From Anaerolineales bacterium (GTDB lineage: Bacteria; Chloroflexota; Anaerolineae; Anaerolineales; UBA4823), in the NCBI GenBank assembly GCA_016932955.1, contig JAFGBV010000196.1:1-7658 (forward strand): a stretch of 7,658 bases of DNA, in the 5' to 3' direction. Below, one piece after another: positions 1-5,462 of this stretch. The position numbers were made by a program, and so were the translations under genes. Under the pieces are notes generated by a model. That model was not told the origin of the DNA and did not search any database. It saw only the letters and a program-made list of their open reading frames with translations. The first letter of the stretch is position 1. Each line of letters opens with the position of its first letter.

Positions 1-2
1 CT

Positions 3-296
3 ACAGGATATGCCCATCTGATCGGTGATGGTCCTCAGGGGGCTGACGTTCAGTTCCTCCCCTACCATGGTAGTTATGCTCCCTATAGCGTTATGGACCA
101 TTACCTATCGGTGAAGCGAATGTACTTGGAGTTACTGCCGTCGGCGGATATCTGCGAGTTACAGCTTATTGTCTATCCAGCGGGGAATGGCAATCAGTCC
201 GTATCCGGGCCGCGCGTTCCCAGAACGGTTCTGGGCCATCGTTGGCTTTTGTTGCGCTCCCTCAGAACGGTTCTGGTGTGTAGACAGTGTAGGTAG
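3..296 (+). CDS. Possible 3' end of an unrecognised plus-strand gene (5' end outside window)
   Basis: This frame is open from the left edge and stops at TAG 294-296. Its first part, up to about base 205, reads like ordinary protein with mixed hydrophobic and polar residues (for example QFLPYHGSYAP and CELQLIVYPAGNG). I recognise no family. From about base 219 the frame runs through two copies of a palindromic repeat, each giving an R-T-V-L peptide, and the stop lies inside an iteron. The last 25 or so residues are therefore probably not the original C-terminus. The ATG at 93 has no convincing ribosome site, so an upstream start is likelier. It converges on the primase gene, and the two share the terminator at 353-386. 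It could be the remnant of a gene whose end was replaced when the neighbouring element integrated, or a chance open frame. Confidence 0.35.
   Translation, partial: TGYAHLIGDGPQGADVQFLPYHGSYAPYSVMDHYLSVKRMYLELLPSADICELQLIVYPAGNGNQSVSGPRVPRTVLGHRWLLLRSLRTVLVCRQCR
220..234. repeat. Dispersed palindrome, copy 1 (left 19-bp direct repeat)
   Basis: CCAGAACGGTTCTGG has 7-bp arms that are exact reverse complements around one central base. Here the symmetry extends to 17 bp (219-235). With the following GGCCA it forms the 19-mer repeated at 3997-4015. It is one of five near-identical copies in non-coding or dubiously coding parts of the window. Confidence 0.85.
262..276. repeat. Dispersed palindrome, copy 2 (one mismatch)
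   Basis: TCAGAACGGTTCTGG differs from the other copies only at its first base and lies 27 bp after copy 1. The 13-bp core CAGAACGGTTCTG is still perfectly symmetrical around its central base. Two copies side by side, next to the iterons, make this end of the element resemble a compound protein-binding site. It could also be a simple local duplication. Confidence 0.8.
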
Positions 297-430
297 TGTA
301 GGCATCTATATACTCGTTGCGCATTGCGAAAACAGGTGTACTGAAATTAAAGAAAAACAGCAGCCTTATAAGGGGCTACTGTTTTTGAAAACTATATAGC
401 GGGTACCTACACTACCTACACTACTTACAC
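286..430. other. Iteron-flanked A+T-rich block, candidate replication origin of the element
   Basis: Two plus-oriented 9-mers (GTGTAGGTA at 287-295, GTGTAGGCA at 296-304) face three minus-oriented 9-mers (404-412 and 413-421 exact, 422-430 as GTGTAAGTA). The outcome is a 17-bp perfect inverted repeat, 286-302 against 406-422, with about 100 bp of A+T-rich sequence between. It lies immediately 3' of the primase-helicase gene, whose stop codon is inside the last iteron. Staphylococcal pathogenicity islands are known to have this plan: short iterons flanking an A+T-rich segment downstream of the Rep helicase gene. Function here is inferred from that likeness. The interval also contains a transcription terminator, which alone could explain much of its A+T content. 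Confidence 0.5.
353..386. terminator. Bidirectional Rho-independent terminator
   Basis: A 13-bp stem pairs AAAAACAGCAGCC (353-365) with GGCTACTGTTTTT (374-386), with a single C-A mismatch and an 8-nt loop. The run of A on one side and T on the other gives a U tract in both directions. It can end the primase transcript from the right and any transcript of the frame ending at 296 from the left. Confidence 0.8.
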
Positions 431-2758
431 TGATCCAGGGGCGACCAGCTTGATGCCGACATATACTGTTCCCTGATTGGCTCGCGCGGATTCGAGGTCA
501 AGTTTCTTCCACACTCGCCCAAGACGCGATTTGTTAAGGTATCGTAGCCCATTTGCTTCGCACCAGTCGCGATAAGCCTGAAACAGGAGTTCAGCAGAGA
601 TCCTCCCATTAGGATCGTCTACCAACCGCTCCTCGACAAAGGTGGCTTCAACCTGGGTTTCTCGCTGATACGCCTTTAGCTCAGCTTCAGCCAGTTCCGA
701 TTTGGTGAAACGGCCATTTTCCCTGAGCCGAGTTAACCCTTGCAGTGCCCAATTCAGGATACCAGGCAGTTCCTCGAAAAGGCGGTCTTTCAGATAAGTG
801 TCGCGCTGTTCTTCCGGAACGGTTCTGAAAAACGGGAACAGGATCAGGCGACGGAAAACCGCATCGCTGCGGTCCTCAATCTGTGGCAGTTGGTTCATGG
901 CCCACCAGACCTTAGCCTGTGGCTTTGCAGAGAAGGTGGGGGCATATATCTGCCGGAACAGCATCTCCTCCCCACTCACCAACTGCTTGAAAAGGTTATC
1001 GGTGAGGATAGTGTTACTGGCCGCCTCTGAGCACGTAATCACTCGCTTGCCAGGAATTGCAGCCAACTGGTACTGATTTCTGCTCAGTGTACTGAAATCC
1101 ACTATAGCATGAGCAGTTGCCAATAGGCGCTGGACAATAGATAGGATCGTGCTTTTGCCGCTGGCTGCCTCGCCATTTAGCAGAAAAGCCTTTTCCAGGC
1201 TGGTATCCGGGGTGAGGCTGTAACCCAACGCTTCTTGGAGTAAGTCAATCAACGAGGGATCTGTTTTGCCATCCTCATTAACCAGAACCTGGTCAAGAAA
1301 AGCCCGCCACTGGGGGCAATCAGCATCCGGATCATAGCTATAATCCAACTGCGTAGTGAAGTAGAGTTCGCGCTGATGAGGCTCAAGTTCCAGTGTTTCG
1401 AGGTTCAGCATGCCATTCGCCAGGTTGAGATACTGGTCCCCGGCATCAACAGCCTGATCGTCCACACGGACGTGGGCCTTGATGTAGTCTTCTACAGAGA
1501 CTTTGAGGCCTTTCGTAGGCCTTACGCCTTCCAATTTGCGGCTCTTGAGCAGATCATAAATCTCCTTATCCAAGCCTTTGTAGGGAGTCCAGACACCCTG
1601 ATCATAGGTATAGAAGGCTCCGTAAAAGTAGGCTAGATTGCCGTCCTTCTGGGCAATCAGGGTATCGCCGAACTCATCTACGGTTGGCATAAGTTTCTTT
1701 GCCTGCTCTCCGTTGTCCTTTCTTTTTCGCGTTTTAGCAGCAACAGGCCGATCCTCACGACTTGAGGATGGAATATAATCCCGCCAATCCAAGCCCAGTA
1801 ATTCGCCTACCTCTATTGCAAGCGCAAATTCGCGATCCCCGTGGCACTTGAAACAGTGCAGAATATGCTTATCTCGATGCCAGCCAGCACCTGGACGTTC
1901 ATCCTCATGCTCATGAGTACGCAAGGGGCAGCGAACCGGTTTGGAAAAGCCATTATCTCTATACCCCTGGACGCCAAGAGCCTGCTCAATCGCATCATAA
2001 AACTCCTGCGGCAGTTCTTTACTTTCTGCCGCCGAATGAGCAACCTCATCGAGTGTATCTGCGAGATCAGATTCAGCAGGATATGCCTCACAAGATGTGG
2101 TTGTTGCGGGTAAAGCCAGCAGCCAAGCACTGAATTCCTCACCCTCGTAAGCTTCCCAGGCTTTACCGATATCGGCTTTATCACCAAGCTCTTCTGGCAG
2201 CACATGCGTAACCAGGGTGATCTCAGAATCCGCCACGACGGCTGCCACCTTTTCGGCGTGCTTTGTCCCTTTCTCATCGAGATCAGGAGCGATATGCAGT
2301 GTTGTGACACCCCATGACTCCAGGGCATCAACAAAGTCTGATGGAAGGTTGGCTTCACCACGAGTCGTACATACGGCATTGTGAATGCCAGCTGAATGCA
2401 ACGCCCAGACATCCGGCTCACCATTGGCAAACCAAAGAATGCCGTCGTTCGCAGCAATGATTTCGACAATGGGCCGCTCACCAACCATGTACCAATCTGT
2501 GTCAGATGACTTTTTTCTTGGAAGCCATCGGTATTTGTTGGGGCCTTTGGTATCCGGGAATTTCTTGAAGCGTCGGCCAGCGGCCTGTGCTGTGTGGGGA
2601 TCGATCGCGGGGTACTCCCAACCGTTGCCTCGTCGATTCTGTTTCAGCTGAGCCAGTTGGATGGTTTCATCTGAGATGCGGCGATCATGTAGCAGCTGCT
2701 CCCAACGTGGAAGCGCCTGCGAAGATTGCTTAGAAGTAGGATGTATGTTATTATTCAT
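425..2758 (-). CDS. Phage/plasmid-type primase-helicase (TOPRIM, zinc finger, D5/P4-like SF3 helicase)
   Basis: This 777-residue protein probably primes and unwinds DNA at the element's own origin. Residues 1-100 resemble a reduced primase core (ISDETIQLAQL). A TOPRIM domain follows at about 105-190, with GEPD (E114) and the metal-binding pair D159/D161. A CHC2-like zinc site lies at C277, H282 or H284, C302 and C305. Residues 360-500 look like the D5 N-terminal region. The SF3 helicase has Walker A GEAASGKST (529-537), Walker B ending at E578, motif C at N622 and arginines R636/R637. About 700-765 resembles a C-terminal winged helix. TOPRIM before the zinc site reverses the DnaG order. The ATG has AAGGGAG 8 nt upstream. 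The gene is 84 bp downstream of the integrase, with no promoter seen between, so co-transcription is likely. The family call is firm; the origin partner at 286-430 is inferred. Confidence 0.92.
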   Translation of the reverse strand: MNNNIHPTSKQSSQALPRWEQLLHDRRISDETIQLAQLKQNRRGNGWEYPAIDPHTAQAAGRRFKKFPDTKGPNKYRWLPRKKSSDTDWYMVGERPIVEIIAANDGILWFANGEPDVWALHSAGIHNAVCTTRGEANLPSDFVDALESWGVTTLHIAPDLDEKGTKHAEKVAAVVADSEITLVTHVLPEELGDKADIGKAWEAYEGEEFSAWLLALPATTTSCEAYPAESDLADTLDEVAHSAAESKELPQEFYDAIEQALGVQGYRDNGFSKPVRCPLRTHEHEDERPGAGWHRDKHILHCFKCHGDREFALAIEVGELLGLDWRDYIPSSSREDRPVAAKTRKRKDNGEQAKKLMPTVDEFGDTLIAQKDGNLAYFYGAFYTYDQGVWTPYKGLDKEIYDLLKSRKLEGVRPTKGLKVSVEDYIKAHVRVDDQAVDAGDQYLNLANGMLNLETLELEPHQRELYFTTQLDYSYDPDADCPQWRAFLDQVLVNEDGKTDPSLIDLLQEALGYSLTPDTSLEKAFLLNGEAASGKSTILSIVQRLLATAHAIVDFSTLSRNQYQLAAIPGKRVITCSEAASNTILTDNLFKQLVSGEEMLFRQIYAPTFSAKPQAKVWWAMNQLPQIEDRSDAVFRRLILFPFFRTVPEEQRDTYLKDRLFEELPGILNWALQGLTRLRENGRFTKSELAEAELKAYQRETQVEATFVEERLVDDPNGRISAELLFQAYRDWCEANGLRYLNKSRLGRVWKKLDLESARANQGTVYVGIKLVAPGSV

Positions 2759-2806
2759 ATGTCGAATCTCCCTTACAGATCAGAGAAGGTCTATGGGTCA
2801 TTTGAT

Positions 2807-2840
2807 AGCGCCCGTTCATCCGCCAAGATTGCCGGGCGCT
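2807..2840. repeat. Hairpin between integrase and primase genes
   Basis: AGCGCCCG (2807-2814) and CGGGCGCT (2833-2840) form a perfect 8-bp stem with an 18-nt loop, beginning 2 nt after the integrase stop codon. On the minus strand no U tract follows, so it is not a standard terminator. It may protect the 3' end of the integrase message, attenuate read-through or bind a protein. In the plus direction a T-run occurs only about 10 nt later, within integrase coding sequence. Confidence 0.6.
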
Positions 2841-2842
2841 TC

Positions 2843-3877
2843 TTATTGTGCTTTTTTCCATTGCGTGTCCTCAATTCGTTGTAGAACCGTTCCGAATAAA
2901 TGATTCCATTCTTCGGTCACATCACGTTGTGAAACCGACGACGGTCTCACCCGACCCACGTAGTTCATGAGCGCCTCCCCAGTCTTGAGGCCCAGGTAGT
3001 CCTGGATATCTTCAAGGGGAACATTCTCCGCGAACAATCGCAATGCATACGCCCTTCGCAAGTCCATTGGCTTAATCTTGATCGGTGAAGCTCCCGGTTC
3101 AATGATCGGATAGCTTGCCAGGATTTTCTGGATCGACCTATGGGCGATCGGGTTGTCCCGGAGCTTCTCCGTTGTTGCCACAAACCCACGAAAGATGTAG
3201 CCCTCAGTGATCTCTGCCCTGCTGAGCCAGGCCTTCACAATTTTAAGAACCGCTTCTTGCATATTCCTGTAGGGAATCAAGCGTTCTTGACACCCTGGCT
3301 TGTCAGGGACATGCAGGCACAGCTCCCCTCGTTCCGACGTAAGCTCTAAATCTTCAACTTGTAGTTGGCACACCTCCTGCTCCCGAATTCCAGTCGCGAT
3401 CATCAAGCCAAAGATGGCGGTGTCACGCAGCCCCTTGAGGGTGTTGACGCCAGGCTTGAGTAACAAGTTATGTATATGCCGCTCCGGCACTGGTTGGTAG
3501 CCAGCGGATTGTGAGCGCTGCTCCCTTGTACGCTGTTCGGCATTTAGCAGCGTGTCTAACTTCTGTACCTGAAGCTCTAGCTCTTTATCAGACACGTTAC
3601 CCCCCTGCCCTTCCAGCAGTTGGCGTAGTTGAGCAGGGTCTTCAAGTAACTCACGATACCGGCCACGAACTGTTGCCAGATGGGCGCGGATGCTTGACGG
3701 CTTCAGCTTGCCTTCAGCAAGCAAACGGCGCTCGTAAGCCTCAAGGATAGAAGCTGCGTTCCAGGGATAACCTGTTTGCTCGCGCCACTCTACAAAGAAG
3801 CCGAGACGCTGCCGCCGGTCCTTCTGAGCATGTACCATCCCATCTGGGAATAAAATTGGATGTTCTCTTTTTTGCAT
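2843..3877 (-). CDS. Tyrosine recombinase / integrase (divergent active site)
   Basis: This 344-residue site-specific recombinase presumably integrates and excises the element. An N-terminal SAM-like core-binding domain covers roughly residues 20-95 and the catalytic domain about 130-320. Box I is TGIREQEV with R165, a beta-hairpin lysine is likely K193, box II is MDLRRAYALRL with R274, and the nucleophile is Y306 in MNYVGRV. The usual HxxR histidine is Met (residue 271) and the LGH histidine is Leu (297). The fold and the R-K-R-Y set are present but both histidines are missing. A TTG at 3934 would add 19 residues. I prefer ATG 3877 because GGAAG lies 9 nt upstream and the promoter at 3917-3945 would start transcription downstream of that TTG. 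The first gene of an apparent operon with the primase, it points away from the 19-bp repeat. Confidence 0.9.
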   Translation of the reverse strand: MQKREHPILFPDGMVHAQKDRRQRLGFFVEWREQTGYPWNAASILEAYERRLLAEGKLKPSSIRAHLATVRGRYRELLEDPAQLRQLLEGQGGNVSDKELELQVQKLDTLLNAEQRTREQRSQSAGYQPVPERHIHNLLLKPGVNTLKGLRDTAIFGLMIATGIREQEVCQLQVEDLELTSERGELCLHVPDKPGCQERLIPYRNMQEAVLKIVKAWLSRAEITEGYIFRGFVATTEKLRDNPIAHRSIQKILASYPIIEPGASPIKIKPMDLRRAYALRLFAENVPLEDIQDYLGLKTGEALMNYVGRVRPSSVSQRDVTEEWNHLFGTVLQRIEDTQWKKAQ

Positions 3878-3916
3878 AGTCGCTATCTTCCGGTTAGAGG
3901 CCCATCTGATGAGCGA

Positions 3917-3945
3917 AGGATAACACGCCCGCAACGACGAGTCAA
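3917..3945 (-). promoter_or_regulatory. Sigma70-type promoter of the int-primase operon
   Basis: Read on the minus strand, TTGACT (3940-3945) and TATCCT (3917-3922) are separated by exactly 17 bp. The -35 matches consensus at five of six positions and the -10 at four of six. Transcription would start near 3910, leaving a leader of roughly 33 nt before ATG 3877. The position excludes the TTG at 3934 as start. A dispersed palindrome lies about 50 bp upstream of the -35 and could act as an upstream binding site. Confidence 0.65.
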
Positions 3946-3996
3946 GTAGAGTTGTAATTTTTTTGCGTTTTGGGGGAGGATCTGTCTGCGAACGCT

Positions 3997-4011
3997 CCAG
4001 AACGGTTCTGG
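3997..4011. repeat. Dispersed palindrome, copy 3 (right 19-bp direct repeat)
   Basis: An exact CCAGAACGGTTCTGG followed by GGCCA, so that 3997-4015 is identical to 220-238. It lies between the integrase promoter and the rRNA methyltransferase gene. It is the best candidate for the element's right attachment site. Confidence 0.85.
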
Positions 4012-4016
4012 GCCAG

Positions 4017-4062
4017 GTGGTAAAACTACCACAATCTACCCCCTACCCTTTCGCGGGGTAGA
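4017..4062. repeat. Cluster of short inverted repeats before the methyltransferase gene
   Basis: GTGGTA (4017-4022) and TACCAC (4027-4032) form a 6-bp stem with an AAAC loop. TCTACCCC (4035-4042) and GGGGTAGA (4055-4062) form a second, 8-bp stem. A competing pairing, CTACCC (4043-4048) with GGGTAG (4056-4061), shares the right arm, so the two folds exclude each other. The last arm overlaps the -10-like hexamer of the next gene. These could be operators, or a leader structure if transcription starts upstream. Confidence 0.5.
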
Positions 4063-4064
4063 AT
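4059..4064 (+). promoter_or_regulatory. -10-like hexamer for a possible leaderless transcript
   Basis: TAGAAT matches the TATAAT consensus at five of six positions and ends 6 nt before the ATG at 4071, so a transcript starting there would be leaderless. No recognisable -35 is seen at the normal spacing. No Shine-Dalgarno sequence precedes the ATG, which agrees with leaderless translation but does not prove it. Confidence 0.3.
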
Positions 4065-4070
4065 ACCCTC

Positions 4071-5306
4071 ATGATCAACCTAACCGCCCTACCCCAGCCA
4101 GCCGATAAACGAATTGCCATCCGCGTCAAGCCAGCAGCAGAACGTGCTCTACATGATGGGCATCCCTGGATCTTCGAGGGTTCTATCCGCAGCCAGAGTC
4201 ATGCCGGACAACCTGGCGACCTGGCCGTCATCTTCGACGGCAACCGCCGCTTCCTGGCTGTGGGGCTGTATGACCCCCATTCCCCCATCCGCGTCAGAGT
4301 GCTCCAATATGGACAGGCTGCAACCATCAACCGCGATTGGTTTGGGGCACGCCTGCAGGCAGCCGCAGACATCCGCCAGCCGCTTCAAACTGTACGGACT
4401 ACCGGCTACCGCCTGGTCTATGGCGAGAATGACGGCCTGCCCGGGCTGGTGATCGATCGTTACGCATCCACGCTGGTGCTCAAGCTCTACACCGCTGCAT
4501 GGCTTCCTCATCTGGTAGATGTGCTGGAAGCGCTACCCACTATCCAAGCTCATGATCGATTGGTGCTGCGCCTCAGCCGGCATGTACAGCCGCTTGCTGC
4601 GCCTTATGGCCTGGAGGATGGGCAGACGCTGCTGGGTAGTCCTCCGGATGCCCCGGTGGTCTTTCAGGAGAACGGGCTGCGCTTTGCCGCCGATGTTGTT
4701 CAGGGCCACAAGACCGGGTTCTTCTTCGACCAGCGCGAAAACCGCGCCCGGGTGCGTGACCTGGCGCAGGGCCGGCGCGTGCTGGATGTATTCGCCTATA
4801 GTGGAGGATTTTCGGTTTATGCCGCTGCCGGTGGCGCACGAACAGTCACCAGCCTGGATGCCAGTGAACCCGCGCTACAAGTCGCCGCTGCCAACTTTGC
4901 CCTGAATGACGGCAATCCCCATGTCAGCGCAGCTCGTCACGTCACGCTGGTAGAGGATGCCTTTGAGGGCCTTGCGCGCCTGCAGGCCAGTGGACAGCGC
5001 TATGACATGGTGATTGTAGACCCACCGTCATTTGCCAAGAGTGCGGCTGAAGTGAACCGTGCCCTGGCCGCCTACAAGCGCCTGACCCGATTGGCGCTGG
5101 CTGTGCTGACGCCCAGGACCGGCGTGCTGGTGATGGCTTCATGTTCCAGCCAGGTCACGCCGACGGCATTCTTCGAAACGGTGGAGCAGACCGCCTCAGC
5201 AGCCGGCCGCAGGCTCACACAGATCAAGCACACCGGCCACGCCCTGGACCACCCAGTCAGGTTCCCCGAAGGCGAATACCTCAAGTGCCTGTTCGCGGTG
5301 GGATAG
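4071..5306 (+). CDS. rlmI: Class I SAM-dependent rRNA methyltransferase, RlmI-like (PUA domain)
   Basis: A 411-residue cytoplasmic enzyme of the RlmI/RlmK-type family. E. coli RlmI makes m5C1962 in 23S rRNA and is about 396 residues long, so this is full length. Residues 14-85 form the PUA RNA-binding domain (HPWIFEGSI at 31-39). The middle domain carries the family signature YGENDGLPGLVIDRY (117-131). The Rossmann methyltransferase has TGFFFDQREN (215-224), SAM motif I VLDVFAYSGGFSVY (237-250), the acidic SLDAS (261-265), VIVDPPSFAK (314-323) and MASCSS (355-360). The domain call is firm; the exact target base is inferred from the family. It is a solo gene, with G+C-rich codons unlike the neighbouring element. 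No ribosome site is visible before the ATG. It ends 3 nt before a dispersed palindrome. Confidence 0.92.
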   Translation: MINLTALPQPADKRIAIRVKPAAERALHDGHPWIFEGSIRSQSHAGQPGDLAVIFDGNRRFLAVGLYDPHSPIRVRVLQYGQAATINRDWFGARLQAAADIRQPLQTVRTTGYRLVYGENDGLPGLVIDRYASTLVLKLYTAAWLPHLVDVLEALPTIQAHDRLVLRLSRHVQPLAAPYGLEDGQTLLGSPPDAPVVFQENGLRFAADVVQGHKTGFFFDQRENRARVRDLAQGRRVLDVFAYSGGFSVYAAAGGARTVTSLDASEPALQVAAANFALNDGNPHVSAARHVTLVEDAFEGLARLQASGQRYDMVIVDPPSFAKSAAEVNRALAAYKRLTRLALAVLTPRTGVLVMASCSSQVTPTAFFETVEQTASAAGRRLTQIKHTGHALDHPVRFPEGEYLKCLFAVG

Positions 5307-5309
5307 CTC

Positions 5310-5324
5310 CCAGAACGGTTCTGG
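5310..5324. repeat. Dispersed palindrome, copy 4
   Basis: An exact CCAGAACGGTTCTGG, 3 nt after the methyltransferase stop codon and about 70 bp before the promoter of the next gene. The following bases (AACGA) differ from those of copies 1 and 3. This shows that the palindrome is a unit in its own right and not only part of the putative att site. Confidence 0.85.
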
Positions 5325-5358
5325 AACGATAACAAATACGACAGCTACCACAGAGAAA

Positions 5359-5390
5359 AACCACTGATTGCGGAGACGCGTTCAGTGGTT
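5359..5390. terminator. GNRA-capped hairpin, possible terminator
   Basis: AACCACTGA (5359-5367) and TCAGTGGTT (5382-5390) form a perfect 9-bp stem. Inside it, after a U-U mismatch and a U-G pair, GCG/CGC closes a GAGA tetraloop. The A-run at 5356-5360 gives a proper U tract only when read on the minus strand, whereas the plus strand continues GTGCG. It may end the methyltransferase transcript weakly and block antisense transcription from the right. Confidence 0.55.
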
Positions 5391-5394
5391 GTGC

Positions 5395-5423
5395 GTGACT
5401 CGCCGCCTTATATTTACTATAAT
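5395..5423 (+). promoter_or_regulatory. Sigma70-type promoter of the secreted repeat protein gene
   Basis: GTGACT (5395-5400, four of six consensus positions) and a perfect TATAAT (5418-5423) are spaced by 17 bp. Transcription would start near 5430, giving a leader of about 33 nt that includes the ribosome site GGAGG at 5450-5454. Confidence 0.75.
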
Positions 5424-5462
5424 GGTCTTATTACCGAATAAGCAGAATTGGAGGTTGGCATT

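Larger units (their letters stand above)
220..4015. mobile_element. Putative minimal integrative replicon (int, primase-helicase, origin-like iterons)
   Basis: A perfect 19-bp direct repeat, CCAGAACGGTTCTGGGCCA, lies at 220-238 and 3997-4015. Between the copies are, in order, an iteron/A+T-rich block, a primase-helicase gene and a tyrosine recombinase gene. The recombinase gene starts about 120 bp from the right repeat, as is usual for an integrase next to its attachment site. The two genes look less G+C-rich than the rRNA methyltransferase beside them, which suggests transfer. There are no capsid, packaging, excisionase, repressor or cargo genes, so this is far smaller than typical phage-inducible islands or P4-like satellites. 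If the repeats are attL and attR, the excised circle would be 3777 bp. Counter-argument: 15 of the 19 bp belong to a palindrome found elsewhere in the window, so the repeat could be coincidental or the boundaries could lie elsewhere. Confidence 0.5.

Noticed and set aside
62..73. Perfect 12-bp palindrome CTACCATGGTAG
   Set aside because: A single copy in the left reading frame with no partner or context. Short palindromes of this size arise by chance.
286..430. CRISPR array interpretation of the short repeats
   Set aside because: The units are 9-bp, tandem and inverted, with no spacers of even length and no cas genes nearby.
814..828. CCGGAACGGTTCTGA inside the primase gene, similar to the dispersed palindrome
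   Set aside because: Two mismatches break the outer symmetry, and the codons (FRTVPE) fit the protein. It is probably chance or a decayed copy.
1813..2484. Long minus-strand open frame of 223 codons inside the primase gene
   Set aside because: It is a shadow frame. The primase frame there carries the TOPRIM and zinc motifs, while this one has no recognisable domain.
2882..2895. TAGAACCGTTCCGA near the 3' end of the integrase gene, similar to the palindrome
   Set aside because: Only the inner core matches and it is in coding sequence, so it is not counted as a family member.
3878..3934. Longer integrase starting at TTG 3934
   Set aside because: It would start upstream of the predicted transcription start and has no better ribosome site. 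ATG 3877 is preceded by GGAAG at 9 nt.
4149..4511. Antisense open frame of 120 codons in the methyltransferase gene
   Set aside because: It overlaps the clearly coding PUA and middle domains. G+C-rich genes commonly have such antisense frames.
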